Of a stretch of 64,000 nucleotides of DNA, positions 21,973-34,482 are shown one piece after another. The stretch is taken from assembly GCA_007644065.1 (NCBI GenBank), contig VJWN01000001.1, positions 2,432,340 to 2,496,339 on the forward strand, written 5' to 3'. Each line of letters begins with the position of its first letter. Position 1 is the first letter of the stretch. The notes below the pieces were generated by a model, which searched no databases, was not told the DNA's origin, and was given only the letters and a program-made list of their open reading frames with translations. A program made the position numbers and the translations under genes. Source of the DNA: Margaritispora aquatica (lineage: Eukaryota > Ascomycota > Leotiomycetes > Helotiales > Discinellaceae).

Positions 21973-23012
21973 ATAGAGAGGGGGGGGATGGAGAGGGGTT
22001 TGGTTTGCGTTGTGTTGTGTTGTTAGACATAGAGGGTAGAGTGGAGTATGCATGCATGGCTGTGGTGTTGTTGTTTTTGCTCATCAAGAAACAATTTAGA
22101 AGTGTTGTTGCTTAGCATAACCTAGCGAGGGGCGTAACATAATCTAAAGGGGGACGGTAGCATAAAAACAATGGTGTCGGTCGGTGTTGCTAATTTTGTC
22201 AGCTGGGTTTTAGTTGTATAGCATGAGCTTAAAATTCACTGTTTGACTTGCTCATTCCCTTCTCTCATCTGGCTAAGAGAAACACGCTGGCAGGAGATTG
22301 AAATAGACCGCTTGAATACTAGATGGTAGGGAATAGATGACATGTAGATATATCCGGCTTATAGAAAGAAACCTATGGGTTTGAATTTTAACACTTATAT
22401 CTACACTACACTTACACTATGCTTATACTTACACTCACACTCCCCCAGGTCTCTAAATGAGGAAGATTCTCGTTGTAATGACCACATTCGACTCTCCAAG
22501 TAGCAACCAGAAAAGGAGATAGGAGCCTCGCTTACTCCACTACAACACTCATGGATAGGGAGGGAATGAGTCTTGACTATGGTTCAATCGAGAAGGTGAA
22601 GTACGTAAAAGCGTCAAGATTTGTGTTGTGTTATGGCGATGGGGATGGTGACGTTGATGGCATTGGCATTGGCAATGATGGTTCTTCTCTACAGGTAGTG
22701 TAGTGTAGTTTTGAAGGTCCTGCCAAGATAGATTTGATGATTCGTTGTCGCTGTCGCTGCTACCGTTGTTACTCGCTTGCTTTTGTGAATCTCACTCAAT
22801 CTCGCTTACCCTCAATTTCAATCTCATGACAAATAATTAAACGATCAAATGAACACCACAAGCACATATAATCCAAAATATGAATCTAGATAATCACAGA
22901 TTTCTCGTCGCCATTTAGCAAAGTCAGTTCGTGTTCATGGCTTTCGAGTTTTGGGGTCCGTCGTTCAAGTCTACATGTCTATGTGTCTATTCTATATACC
23001 TATGGGTCTATT

Positions 23013-23033
23013 TGTGTGTGTGTGTGTGTGTGT
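23013..23033 (+). repeat. (TG)n dinucleotide repeat
   Basis: About ten uninterrupted TG units followed by TATGTGAG. Confidence 0.9.
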
Positions 23034-24010
23034 ATGTGAGTGTTTGTTCTCGCAAACTCTTTCCACTTCTCGCCTTTTCTCACCTCACTCTCACTACGCC
23101 AAAGGATCACCAACCTCTCCCTTTCTCTCTTAGAAGTTACCCTTCCATATAGAACCACCTCTTAAACAACTCACTGAACCCTAATTGTTCCTAATCGATA
23201 CTTCGACGAAATCGACATCTTGAGATAGGAAAGGAAAGATATTCACTCGTTCACCCTCGAGGAACTACTACCTTTCCCTCAACCTCCGAAAACTAATCGT
23301 AAGCCTAAATACCTTAACCATTAGTGATAATCACTAACTACTAGCGCTTAGCCAAATGTTGTTGTCTTGGAAGACTTGAAACTATTGAAAAGGGATCGAC
23401 GTCGTCGTCGTTTATACTTCCTCTCAATTAGCTACAGAAAAGGTGCTTCCTTCAACACGAAAAAGTCTTTTCGTCTACTTTCCCTTCCCTCTCGCTCAAT
23501 GACGAAGATCGAAACTCACCACGCTCACTTATTCTCCAACTCGATCACCGCACATAGATAACTTGATACTCGGGCAGTAAGTATAAGGAAGTACCATAAG
23601 TAGACATCCCCCCCAAAATATCCACAGATAAGCCTCCCCTTTGCCTCACTTCACCATTAATTCACGAAGCTCGAACTCAAATTGAGTTCTCGATTTTGAC
23701 GAGGCAAGGGGAAGGGAGGGATAAGCTTGCTATCCGGCTTTACTTTGACTTTTTGGGGTGGAGGGGAAATACTGGGATGAGATATTGGATTTAGAGTTTT
23801 GTGAAATCTTACGGCGTTGCTGTGCCCCTGGACATTGGCAGGGGCCGGGCCTATGGGGGGGGGGGATGGATGAATTTGAGAGAGCGTTGAGACTTTGCGA
23901 TGGGCGTTTTGTGGGGTTGTAGCAGGGGTTTGGATGGGGTGCGAGTCATGGGCTTTTAGGAAGGGGAGGAGCTGGGGGAAATGATGGTGATGGTGAGGTG
24001 CTGGTGAGTG

Positions 24011-24038
24011 TATGTATGTATGTATGTATGTATGTATG
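24011..24038 (+). repeat. (TATG)7 tetranucleotide repeat
   Basis: Seven perfect copies of TATG. Confidence 0.9.
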
Positions 24039-24308
24039 AATAGAGCTGTAGGTAGGTAGATAGTTGTGTTCTGGTTCTGGTTCTGGGTGTGAAGTTGGTT
24101 TTGTATATACAGCTCTATTTTTGATCGTGAATACCACCATATCGTAGCTTACCTCTTACCCATTAGTGTAAGGCTTTCAATCCGTGGTCGTGGTTGTGCG
24201 TCCAATGCCTTGACATGTAGAATCAAAAGCTAGAAATATATTGAGTTCAAGAGGATGCTGTAGACTCGACCGTAGTTAGTTGAATCTTCGTATATATTTA
24301 TTCATCAT

Positions 24309-25893
24309 TCATACATCATCATACACCGACCTCCCCCTCCGATCATCAACCTCATGCGAAATCTCCCACGTCGTCGCGACCCTAATATCCTGCAACTTCG
24401 CACTCGGCAGTGGACTCAGCACATCGTCGTCTTTCTTCCGCGCGATGCTTCGCCTTCTTCTTTTCCGGCCGTCGTCATCAATCTCATGATCTTCATTCAC
24501 CAACTCTCCTGCCCTCCCTTCCCTATCCTGCACCACGAATCCCATCCCATCAATCTTCAACACTCGCATGCCAACGGCATCTTTATCGCCATCGAGCGCA
24601 ATCAGATCGTCGTCGCTTTCCCCGTATACACCGCTTCCTCCTTTCCGTGCGCCAGTCCCCGGCCGTGGCGTGCGTGAGATGGACGTTAGTTCGGTGACGT
24701 GCCGGTATTTGGATTTCTTGTAGCCGCGATCTTTGAGTAGCGAGAAGAGCACGGCGCTGTTGGAGGTGAATGTTACGAGTAAGATGTCGAGGGAGGCGAG
24801 GAGTGTGCGGATTGGTTGTGCGCCCTGAGTGGGAGGGTTAGTTGGTCGATTAGGAACGTGAAAAGGGTTGGTGCTGGGGAGATGTTGTGTGTGTATATGT
24901 TTGTTGAATGGAATAGGCGGGGAAGTGAAGCGAGATGAGAATGAGAGAAAGTGGTATGGACTTACTGAGGCGTGAGTTACACGGAGGATTTGGTTGAGGG
25001 TCATGCTGATTGTGTTAGCGGGGTAGACGCATGATTATCTCGGCTTTGATAGACAAAGGGCGAGAGAAGTACTTACCATATATTGAGGAGAGGTAGCGCC
25101 ATGCGAATCATGATTGTGAATTTCCTGTACAACCATGTTAGGTTGGGCAAAAATTTGTATCTGGAGTAAAGAAAAGGGTGAAGCGAACCGTCTCTTTGGC
25201 AACGTAGAGCCAAATATCATCGGGATCGGAAAGCAAACCAACATGACATTCGTAAGAATATTCAGAATCCCATTTGTGAGTAAATGCCCGTAGCCCTGTC
25301 TACATACCGCACCAGGATCAGGCACAACCTGCCAATTATGCGAAAAAGGTTGGCAAGGCGCCAAATCGCTCACAACACACGCAACAAACGTCGCTGCGAG
25401 AACGATGTGCAACCACCTCAGCATTCGCTGGTGAGAGCGCTGCCACACAGACTCGGTGAGCGTACGCAGGAAGTGACTGAAGCTGAGCTTGATGGTCCAT
25501 AGAAAAATCGTATACACGATGCGTGAAGCGAGCACAACTTGACTACCTGTCACACGACGATCAATCTCTTGCGCTGTAAGGCCCGTGGTATCGACGTTGT
25601 TGGTGCCTTTCACAAGGACTAGGTGTGCGAGTCCCATGCGTATAAAGAGGGGAATAATGGCGCCCATCATGATCGCATCTTCGATGAATACCTTCTCAGT
25701 GCGAATGTACCGACCGCAGACACGGATGATGATTACGGTGAGGGCATAGAAGGTGCACCACCTTTCAGTGTTAGGCTGGGACTGACGGTATTCAAAGGCG
25801 AGGAACTCACCAGCTAACAAGAAGCGTTGGCTTGTCATGTCTGAATGTCCAGGCTTCTGGGAGCTCATCTGTGAAGCGTCGAATGATGTCCAT
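24309..25893 (-). CDS. PTH11/SAT4-type seven-transmembrane integral membrane protein (fungal Rhodopsin domain)
   Basis: Exons 25893-25811, 25761-25189, 25124-25077, 25005-24966 and 24824-24309 encode 419 aa. Seven hydrophobic segments are visible, from SWWCTFYALTVIIIRVCGRYI through EDAIMMGAIIPLFIRMGLAHLVL, the DLAPCQPFSHNWQVVPDPGAVC extracellular loop, GILNILTNVMLVCFPIPMIF, to LASLDILLVTFTSNSAVLFSLLKDRGYKKSKY. This arrangement and the CX-rich loop before TM5 are those of the Rhodopsin_dom_fungi family that includes PTH11-like GPCR candidates. The cytoplasmic tail (~150 residues) is charged with a KRRRRSIARKK cluster. A CFEM domain is absent. Ligand and signalling role are unknown; many family members are not proven receptors. 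Start chosen at 25893 because it opens exon 1 directly. Confidence 0.8.
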
Positions 25894-26877
25894 CTCCACC
25901 TAAATTGAAGTTGTGAATTTGATCTTCGAGTCAAGGTGAAGAGTCCTTGGGCTCGATGGTTGGATTATGACCGCATATACAAAACCCTGAACTGTCGAGT
26001 TGGTACTTGATCTCTCATAAGACCAAAATAACCACAGCGTCGATTCATTTGATCTCTCCAAGATACAAGCAAAGATCAACTGCCAAATTCTATAAGACTA
26101 AAGAGCCGAGGCCTGATCGGCCGATTATCATAGAGAATACGGCACAGAGAACGACCAAGGCATGAGAATCAAACGCAATATAGGGCCGAAGCCACCGCAT
26201 GAGCGAAGCTTTTCGTCATCGTCGAGAAGAGGAAGGAGAAAGGCTTGGATTGTAGATAAGGCATATTGGATTTCCCAATTCCCCCAGTTTGCTTGACGCG
26301 TTCAACTGACACATGGGAAAGTAAAGTACGTCCGTAAGCCCAGAACTGTGTCCCCATTCTTTTAATGTTCACTCATCTCATGCCTTGTGGCGAGTTGGGG
26401 ACTCATAGTGGTCTGAGCCGGTTCTTTGGACGAGGCTCATCTCATGGTATCCAGGGATTTTTTGGTGACAAAGAGGGGCAAAATGGGAATCTTTGAATTG
26501 CTGCAGGAACGAGGCCCCGGAGAGGCGTAAAGCAACTATGGAGAAACAATAGACGCATGCACGGCATGGCACAGAAGTGTGGAAGAGGGAAATATGTCTA
26601 ACACTTGCAGGAAGGCCAAACACGGCTTTACTTTGGAGAGAAAGCTTTAATTCTCGGGTGTTCATCTGGATGTGGTAGACTTCCACGACCACATCGATCC
26701 CAAAAACATGAGACTGAGACTGATACTTGATACTGAGACTGCATTGAGAGAAAAGGCGTTCAATGGCAGGACAGCACGGATGGGTTTGGACAGGTTTGGT
26801 GGCTGATATCTGTTGGGCTTGGTGGCATGGTTGCCACGAGGAGAGTTTGGAATGCTTCGAATATTTAGAATGTTCGT

Positions 26878-26913
26878 CAAACCTTCCATCAAACCTTCCA
26901 TCAAACCTTCCAA
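26878..26913 (+). repeat. 12-bp tandem repeat CAAACCTTCCAT x3
   Basis: Three near-identical head-to-tail units; the third ends in AA rather than AT. Confidence 0.85.
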
Positions 26914-27200
26914 GCTTCCTCCTTCGGGATGTCTTCGCTTTTATCCAGCCCTGTCGTCGTACCCTCCACCCCTCGCTAGTGCATATCCAAGGCTTCAGGA
27001 TAGGGATTTTCCTCCCACCTGCTACATTGAGCCTAGCACTTGGATTCTGACTGCTCCTCAGCAGTGAGACAGAATCACGGACTCGGGCACGGGTTCGGCT
27101 GTCACTCGGCAGGATCCAGAATAGACCGGCTGTATGACCGAAAGTGGACGGTTATCCGATGGTGATGATGTTTGAGAATGAGAGGTGAAGAGTGAGAAGA

Positions 27201-27254
27201 GTGAGGAGAGTGAGGAGAGTGAGGAGAGTGAGGAGAGTGAGGAGAGTGAGGAGA
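27201..27254 (+). repeat. 9-bp tandem repeat GTGAGGAGA x6
   Basis: Six perfect purine-rich units with degenerate copies just upstream. Confidence 0.9.
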
Positions 27255-28653
27255 CGATGGCTTCTTCATCGATTTGGTGTGTTTTGGTCTTCTTGGTTCT
27301 GGTTCTCGATATTGTGATGGGATATTGACGGCTGAAACTTGTCTCTTGCTGGATAAATGCTGAATGGCTATGTTCGGTAGAATGTCACACGACAGTGGCC
27401 ATTTCCAGCCCCACGCTTTTGCTGATGAACTTTGGTGAACGGACATTCGGAAAAATCAGTGATTGTGCTGCCTGTCATGTCTCTGGAAGATAGGTGATGG
27501 ATGATCTTCAATCTTGAAAGGTTTTAGGATCATTTTGAGTCCAGATCATCGACCGGGGATTTTAATGAAGTGAACAGGTTGGTTACTTGTTATCATTGGA
27601 ATTCGAATACGTTGTAAAAAATATATGAAAGCCGAAGTATAAAAGATTGATCGGATTTCTTGTTCAAAACTCCAATATACTACTATACTACTATATTACT
27701 TACTATATTGTGATGTTAAAGGGGGCAAAGCTTCCAGATATATTCGATATTTCAGATGTCGTTTCTCAACCCTAGAACGTTGCATCATGTTGGTTCCAGG
27801 TTGTTCCCATGCCAGTTGGTGCAGAAACACTATACAGGCCACACATCTGGTGATGATTGCCCATATTGATTGGTTAATGAACACTTTAAAGTATATCCCC
27901 AAACAGTTCGCTGGGTTCTGTTCGTAACCTTAGGTCTTCTTCTACCTTACATGTACCTGTACCGTACCTCCGTAGACCTGCACCAGTACAGTACGCTAAC
28001 TTTAAGTTTGATCCCTGAAGCCCTTTTACCATTTCTTCTTATCTTTGGCTCTTCCATTTGGAACTGCCCTGCCCTGTGGACACTTTGTGGAGGCTGGTGG
28101 ACGGCTGAACACACCCACCCCCTGTGGACGCCTGGGACTGGAAAGGGTGGGTGATCAGCCACGAAAGCTCCATCCAGTGTTGAGCGATAAGTGATTAAGT
28201 GATTGAATGTGAGGGAATGCGATGCGTCGATTGCTGATTGACGCTGTTGTCACTGTGGTGGCCGTGTGGCAAATCGCTGGCTGAGAGGGACATGATAACC
28301 CCTCACTCGCCCAGTCGTCGCCCCAGTCCTCGCCCAGTTGAAGTGGTAACAGTATCTATCCTATCCATCTATCCATCCAGGCACTCCCCAAGACACCCAA
28401 GACCCCCAAGACCCAATATCCAAGACCCCGATTGTACGAAAGACATCCACAATAATCTGCTGGACCTGCCGCCGAAACCCTCCCCCATATTCCATATTCC
28501 ATATTCCACTCTCATATCCATTCATACCAGTTCATCCACTCACACCTACACTCACACCTACACCTACACAGACACAGACACAGACACCGCAAGGCTGACA
28601 TGATATGATCTCGACGACGCTGCTGTCACAGTAGTCACCCACGACGAACATCA

Positions 28654-30634
28654 ATGAAAGGCGGCAGTGGTAGCGACAGCGACACCAACGGTTTCTACGA
28701 GATGGAGTCCAAGAAGACCTACACCTCGTCGACCTCGACCGCAACACCGCTCCTCACCAAACCCATGGGCGTCAAGAGCCTCCAGACGACGCGCGTGTTC
28801 GATAGCTTCAGGAGCGGTCCCTCCAAAGAAGACCTCCATGTGCCGACATTAGGAACCGGTGAGAATGGGAGGTATTACGATCCCAAGGCCGCGGCGTGGA
28901 ATACCGCCAACACGAACTTGGTGAGAAAGCTGAAGGGACGCCATCTCCAGATGATTGCTATCGGTGGTTCGATCGGTATGAGTTCCATTCTACCTTATTT
29001 GCTTCACTCACCCCCCCAGCCTTCAGCTATCACGTGACCTGAAACTGATCGGAGATACAGGCACGGGATTGTTCATCGGCAGTGGAGCTGCTCTTTCAAC
29101 TGGAGGTCCAGCATCTCTCTTGATCTCGTATATACTGATCGGTGCTGTGCTCTTCTGCACTGTGCAAGCCTTGGGGGAAATGGCCGTGACTTTTCCGGTG
29201 GCTGGTTCGTTTAGTGCTTTTGCGACTCGCTTCATCGATCCAGCGGTTGGATTTGCTATCGGTTGGAATTATGCTTTGCAATGGGTCATAACGATGCCTC
29301 TGGAGGTCATGGCTGCGGCTATAACGCTGGACTATTGGGATTCGAGGATTCCGGGCTGGGCGGCCATCTTGGTCTTCCTCTCTCTCATCATTGCCATCAA
29401 TTTGTGTGGAGTCAAGATTTATGGAGAAGCGGAATACACTTTCTCCATTATCAAAGTCACGGCCGTGATAGGTTTCATGTAAGTGATTGTCTACATTTCA
29501 CCCTCTTGTCTTGCGGCAACACTCTCCACCTTTGACCCTCCCCTCTAACCGAGGCCTCAAGCTAACATATCCAGTATCTTGGGCATAGTCATCAACTGCG
29601 GCGGCTCTCAAGACACGGGCTACATTGGAGGTACTTACTGGCACACCCCAGGAGCCTTCCACAACGGCTTCAAAGGTTTCTGCGACATCCTCGTCGTCGC
29701 TGCCTTCTCCTTCTCAGGAACCGAGCTCGTCGGCCTCGCAGCAGCAGAGACACATAACCCCTCCAAAGCCCTCCCCACCGCAATCAAGCAAGTCTTCTGG
29801 CGCATTGCCCTCTTCTACGTCCTCGCCATCGCCATCGTCGGCCTCCTCGTCCCCTACGACAACATCCGCCTCATCTCCAAAAGCAGCGTCGACTCCAAAG
29901 CCTCACCCTTCATCATCGCCATCAAGAACGCGGGCATCGAAGGCCTCGACAGCGTCATGAACGCCGTGGTCATGATTTCCGTCTTGTCCGTCGCCAACTC
30001 CTCCACCTACGCCGCGACACGCACCATCCAAGCGCTTGCCGAGCAAGGCCAAGCACCCCGCTTCCTAGCATACGTGGATCGAGCCGGCCGCCCCCTCGCC
30101 TCCCTCGCGCTCTCGTTCCTCTGCGGCCTCCTCGCCTTCCTCTACGTCACGCCCTACCGCGGCGTGGTGTTCACCTGGCTGCTCGCGCTCTCGGGGCTCT
30201 CGTCCATCTTCACGTGGGCCAGCATCTGCGTGGCGCACATCCAGTTCCGCAGCGCCTGGTTCCGGCAGGGCCACACGCTCGCGGACCTCGTGTACGTGTC
30301 GCCCATCGGGGTCGTGGGATCGTGGTGCGGCTTGTCGGCGCTGATCTTCGTCCTCGGCGCCCAGCTGTGGGTGGCCGTCTCGCCCATCGGCGTCGAGAAC
30401 CAGACGACCCGCGCCAAGGTCACGGATTTCTTCGCCGCGTACCTGGCGCTCCCCGTCGTGCTGGCGTTCTACCTGTGGTATAAGATCGTGTATAAGACGC
30501 GCTGGGTTAGGGTCGATGAGATTGATCTCCAGACCGGCCGGAATGAGTTTGAGAGCGAGATTGTGAGGAGGCAGTGGAAGGAGGATCGGAGTGAGTGGCC
30601 TAGGTGGAAAGTGCTTTATAAGATGCTTTGTTAG
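28654..30634 (+). CDS. Amino acid permease, APC superfamily YAT family
   Basis: Exons 28654-28975, 29061-29478 and 29575-30634 give 599 aa. After an ~95-residue hydrophilic N-terminus the sequence enters [24 protein letters not shown], the hallmark first helix of fungal amino acid permeases, with intron 1 placed exactly within this motif. Twelve hydrophobic helices follow, including GEMAVTFPVAGSFSAFATRFIDPAVGFAIGWNY, the SFSGTELVGLAAAETHNPSKALPTAIKQVFWRI signature, and a charged C-terminal tail. It should be a plasma-membrane H+/amino acid symporter; substrate cannot be read, though the family resembles broad-range and dicarboxylic permeases. The third exon is markedly GC-rich at third positions compared with the first two. 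Confidence 0.92.
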
Positions 30635-31417
30635 AGGGTGGAGGTTTTGCGTTGTTTTTTTGCGTTTTATGTTTGGGAGTGGGATGGATGGATGGATGGA
30701 TGTCCTGGGATGGATGACTATGTTTTTATGAGACCTAGGTAAGTTAGATGGATGGATGGATGGATGGCAGCGAGATTCTCATGGTCCTAGCAAGCGATGA
30801 TAGATAGCGATGCGATGCGATGCGACTTGATGATGCTTGTATGTAGTTATATACCCACGATATACCGAATGCGAAGACGTTCTCTTATTTATTTGATGCT
30901 TTTAACCAATCCGAAATAACATATGAGCCATGAATGAATGAACTTTTGAATATTCACCTCCATGCATGTGAGTTTTTTCTTTAAGCCTCTTTGTCCGGCA
31001 TTTAGGTTTATTAAAAACTGATGAGAGTAAGTCGGTAAGGAGGTGTGAAAGTTAAAAATTGTGGTTTTGCTAAAAAAAAATGTAGGTGTAGCTATTGAAA
31101 ATGTAAAACTCAAAGGCACGATGTGATGTTGAATTGATATAAGCGATGTGGCAGAATTGAAATTCAAATTCAAATTTTTGATCTAGTATACAGAATAAAA
31201 TAAAACAAAGCAAAATCTTCACTCGTCAATCTCCACCCCGTCCCCGAAAAGCTTCCACTTTCTGCTCCTATGTTCTAGCAACAGATATATACACCGGAAG
31301 CCAAATTCAAACTACGATAAACCACCAAGACACCAATGCGTCCATCTATCCACTCAAAGCCTTACTTAGTCTTGCGAGAAGGAGAACAAGACCACACACA
31401 CGCCCCCTCCCCTCTCA
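30635..31417. other. Intergenic, convergent 3' ends with GGAT repeats
   Basis: About 780 bp. Two separate GGAT tetranucleotide arrays lie at 30682-30701 and about 30747-30767. The rest is A/T-rich 3' flanking sequence without a gene. Confidence 0.6.
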
Positions 31418-33449
31418 TCATTTCATCAGCGATTTCAAACAGCTCTTGACATAGCTCCCCTTCTCAACCAACCTACTCTCCTCCCCATTCTTCCCAATCC
31501 TCACGTTCCCCAAATTCGCACTCGCCACGACACCCAGCCACAAAAACGCCGTAATCGCAAAGAAAGCAAGCACGATGCCCTTTTGCGCAGCATCTCTAAA
31601 TGTCCTTTTATCCGCCTCGCTCAGCTTAGCCAGAGCATCCAGCGCATTTCCCACGCCCGCACCGCTCGCACCACCAAACCGCACCCCGCTCTCTCCAAGC
31701 GAGTTGTTGAAGATATTCAGCATCACCGTCGTGGCGAGCGTGCCGCCCAAAGAGATCGCCAGCGCCATCAAGGACACGATTTGTGGGATGAGCGTCGGGA
31801 AATATCCGATTCCGTGTAAGGTGCCGGGCATGAAGCGGATTCCGGTCCCGGCGCCTGTGAGGGCCAGCATGCCGTAGATGAGGGGCAGGTTGGCGGTGCG
31901 GATCGCGATGGCGAGGAGGGTGATTCCCAGTGGCTCGAGGAGCGTGCCGATGAAGAGCGGGAAGAAGGTTTGGCGTGGCCAGGAGTTGCACATAACCATT
32001 GCTAGGATGGCGCCAACTTTGAGGGTAGGGGGTTAGTTGTGTTTGAGGAAAGTGAGAGGGGAGGAGAAAACTTACCTCCTAGGCCGGGCATGTAGAATAA
32101 TAGATTTGTGCCGGCTTTCGATGCGCTGTAGTCAAGCACGAGGACGAAATATAGCACGGCGAAATAGTAAACTGCGTACATTGCCATGCCGGTGCATAGG
32201 TTGATGTATATCAAGAGTCCGGCATTTCGGGTCCAAATGAGCTGGAATGGAACCATTGCCTTTTGCGTGGGTAACAGATCAGACAAATAGCGTCCTGGCA
32301 TCATGAGCTTCTCCCATACCAGAAACGCCATGATGAGAAGGACACCGATGATAAGAGGTGCGAGGACTTTGATGTCATTCCAGGGATAGTATGAGCCTGC
32401 CCAGGTGATGGCGAGGACAAAAAGCCCCATGCCAAGCAAGAAGAGAAATTGACCACCGAAATCAAAACTGTAAAGACGGGCTGAAAATGTTTGGCTGACA
32501 TTTGCATCTGGCTTTCCATCTACGCGAGAAACGAGAGAGGGGCCGAGTAGTTCGGGACGCAAGATGAAATGCACTATTACAAGTCCTATCAGTCCGAGAG
32601 GAATGTTGATGATGAAGCACCATCTCCAGGATATTTGAGTTAGTTGGCCTCCCATTACTGGACCGATCGAGTACTAATGAGGTTAGCACTTCTCCATTGT
32701 ATAACAGAAATTCTGACGTACTCCCACGCCGCCCACAACCGTAAAAGCAGTGTTATTCTTGGCATTTTCTTCCAATGACACTTTGTCCGCCAAAATGACT
32801 CTCGTGACGATCAGCAATCCCGCACAACCCATTCCTTGCAGAGCCCGTCCTACTAGAAACATTGAAAAAGCAGTGATTGGAGCAGCGGCGCAAAGAGTGC
32901 TTCCTATCACCATAATGAGGATCGCGCATTGGATAGCGGCATATCTACCGAAAACATCTGCGAATTGTCCCCAGAACGGAATGAATGTTGCCATGGTGAG
33001 ATTGAAAGCCGATACGATCCAATTCAGTTGTCCGAGTTCATCTAAGACATGGTTAGTGTAAGTATCGAAGAAAAGATAGAAGTTCACCGACTGAAATCAG
33101 ATGCGATGAAAGTGAGAGCTCCTGCAATCATGGTTGAATCGAGCGATTGAGTTAAAAATGGACAGAAGAGACCAGCCATTAGTTTCCGACGGTATATTCG
33201 CATGGCTTTCTTTTCATCTTCACAGATATTGCATGGCCCTCCCTCGTCCGAAGCGTATCTCCCACTGTGTTTCTGGACTTGGCGACCATCTGGACGAGGT
33301 GCTGTGTCCCCGGTAGCTGAGGTGAGCTCGATATCTGAGTTGGAGCTCGTAGTTCGTTGGTGCTGGCATGATTGGGTTTTGACAGGCGCTTTTTCGTTTT
33401 TGCTTGCATGCTTCTTTGCAAAGTACCTGTATATGGTTATGAAGACCAT
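31418..33449 (-). CDS. Major facilitator superfamily drug exporter (DHA2, 14-TM type)
   Basis: Exons 33449-33092, 33041-32722, 32673-32076 and 32016-31418 give 624 aa. About 110 hydrophilic residues precede MAGLFCPFLTQSLDSTMIAGALTFIASDFNELGQLNWIVSAFNL; then GQFADVFGRYAAIQ is the MFS loop 2-3 motif and GRALQGMGCAGLLIVTRVILAD the antiporter motif C region. Roughly 14 membrane segments are visible, as in H+-coupled toxin and drug exporters. An upstream in-frame ATG at 33593 would add 48 residues; I prefer 33449 because the extra part has no family character. It is divergent from the Zn2Cys6 regulator and may be its target. Cargo unknown. Confidence 0.88.
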
Positions 33450-34482
33450 ATTGGAAGCGACTGCGCTTGGGTTTCTGCTTGGCGTTAAGCTTCTGCTGCG
33501 AAGAGACAAAGGGTTAAGACAAGAAGGGATCAGTGGCTGAAAAGAAATAGGCACCGACAAAGAGGACTGATCGTTCTTATATCCAACCAGCACAGAGGGA
33601 CATATGAGCCTGGTCCAAGATAGCTGGGTTGAGGGACAACCATCAAACGGACCTCATTCCGTCTTACTGTAGCCATATGGATAGGAATACCTGTGCAACT
33701 CAGCTATTTTCTCAATATGGCAATACTCATGGTTGTGATGGTATCCAGCAGATGGAAATTGCATCAGCCAACGCGTCTCCGAAGACATGGTATAATATTT
33801 CAGCTACAGAAAAGGCCATCATTGGCTAAGATAAGACGCATTTCATATTGAGCCTTGCATCGGTACTCGAGTAGGTACAGAAAGTGGAAGCCTAACGGGG
33901 AGCCCTTGGAGAGCAAAGCTTTCTATATCTTGGATGTCCACCACGCTCTCCAATGTTGGATGAGAATTTGGATTGTGAGGGCTGAAAATTATACTTGTCG
34001 TTAAAGTAAACATCGACTTCTTATTCGCCAACGTACTCCTGCCCCGATTAGGACAAGCTTGAGATTAAGCGAGTCCAGTGATAGAAGAGCCAGGCTAGTC
34101 GCATGGGGATAGAGGCGCAGCAGTCAGCATCTAAACATCACCACACACACTCGCTACACTCACTACACTACTCTTTACCTACTCTACTTCAGCCATCAGA
34201 TCTTTACAACCTCCCAGATTTCCTCTTCTGGATAAAATTGTACGATATCCCCAACAAAATCTGAAACCTATTAGCAAGTCATCCAAACAACAAAGCGCCA
34301 CTTCTCCACCACACACAACTCATCAAACTCCACTCTTTACACAGCCAAGCCTCCACTGTCGCACTGCTGGTACTGTTACGGACACTAGCCACAGAGCCAC
34401 GACCCATCTGCTCAATATCTTGCCTCATCGGCACTTGGATGCTTTCGGAAGATCTCGAAGTTCTTCTCATTTGTGGACTAGA
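33450..34482. promoter_or_regulatory. Divergent promoter between MFS exporter and Zn2Cys6 regulator
   Basis: About 1 kb between the two starts. A CA-rich leader (about 34135-34340) leads into the regulator. I see no clear palindromic CGG site. No gene supported. Confidence 0.4.

Larger units (their letters stand above)
21973..24308. other. Intergenic region, low complexity, no gene seen
   Basis: About 2.3 kb between the lipoxygenase stop and the stop of the PTH11-like gene. It holds a TG dinucleotide run, a TATG array and a poly-G tract near 23857. I found no frame with plausible splice joins. Confidence 0.5.
25894..28653. other. Intergenic region, divergent promoters, two minisatellites
   Basis: About 2.8 kb between divergent start codons of the PTH11-like protein and the amino acid permease. 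It contains two short minisatellites and, close to 28654, CCATATT and ACACAGAC microrepeats in what is probably the permease leader. No gene supported. Confidence 0.5.

Noticed and set aside
20200..22053. Long minus-strand and alternate-frame ORFs over the lipoxygenase
   Set aside because: Shadows of a GC-rich coding region; the plus-strand model has all metal ligands.
33450..33593. Longer N-terminus for the MFS exporter starting at 33593
   Set aside because: The added 48 residues show no family character; kept only as an alternative.
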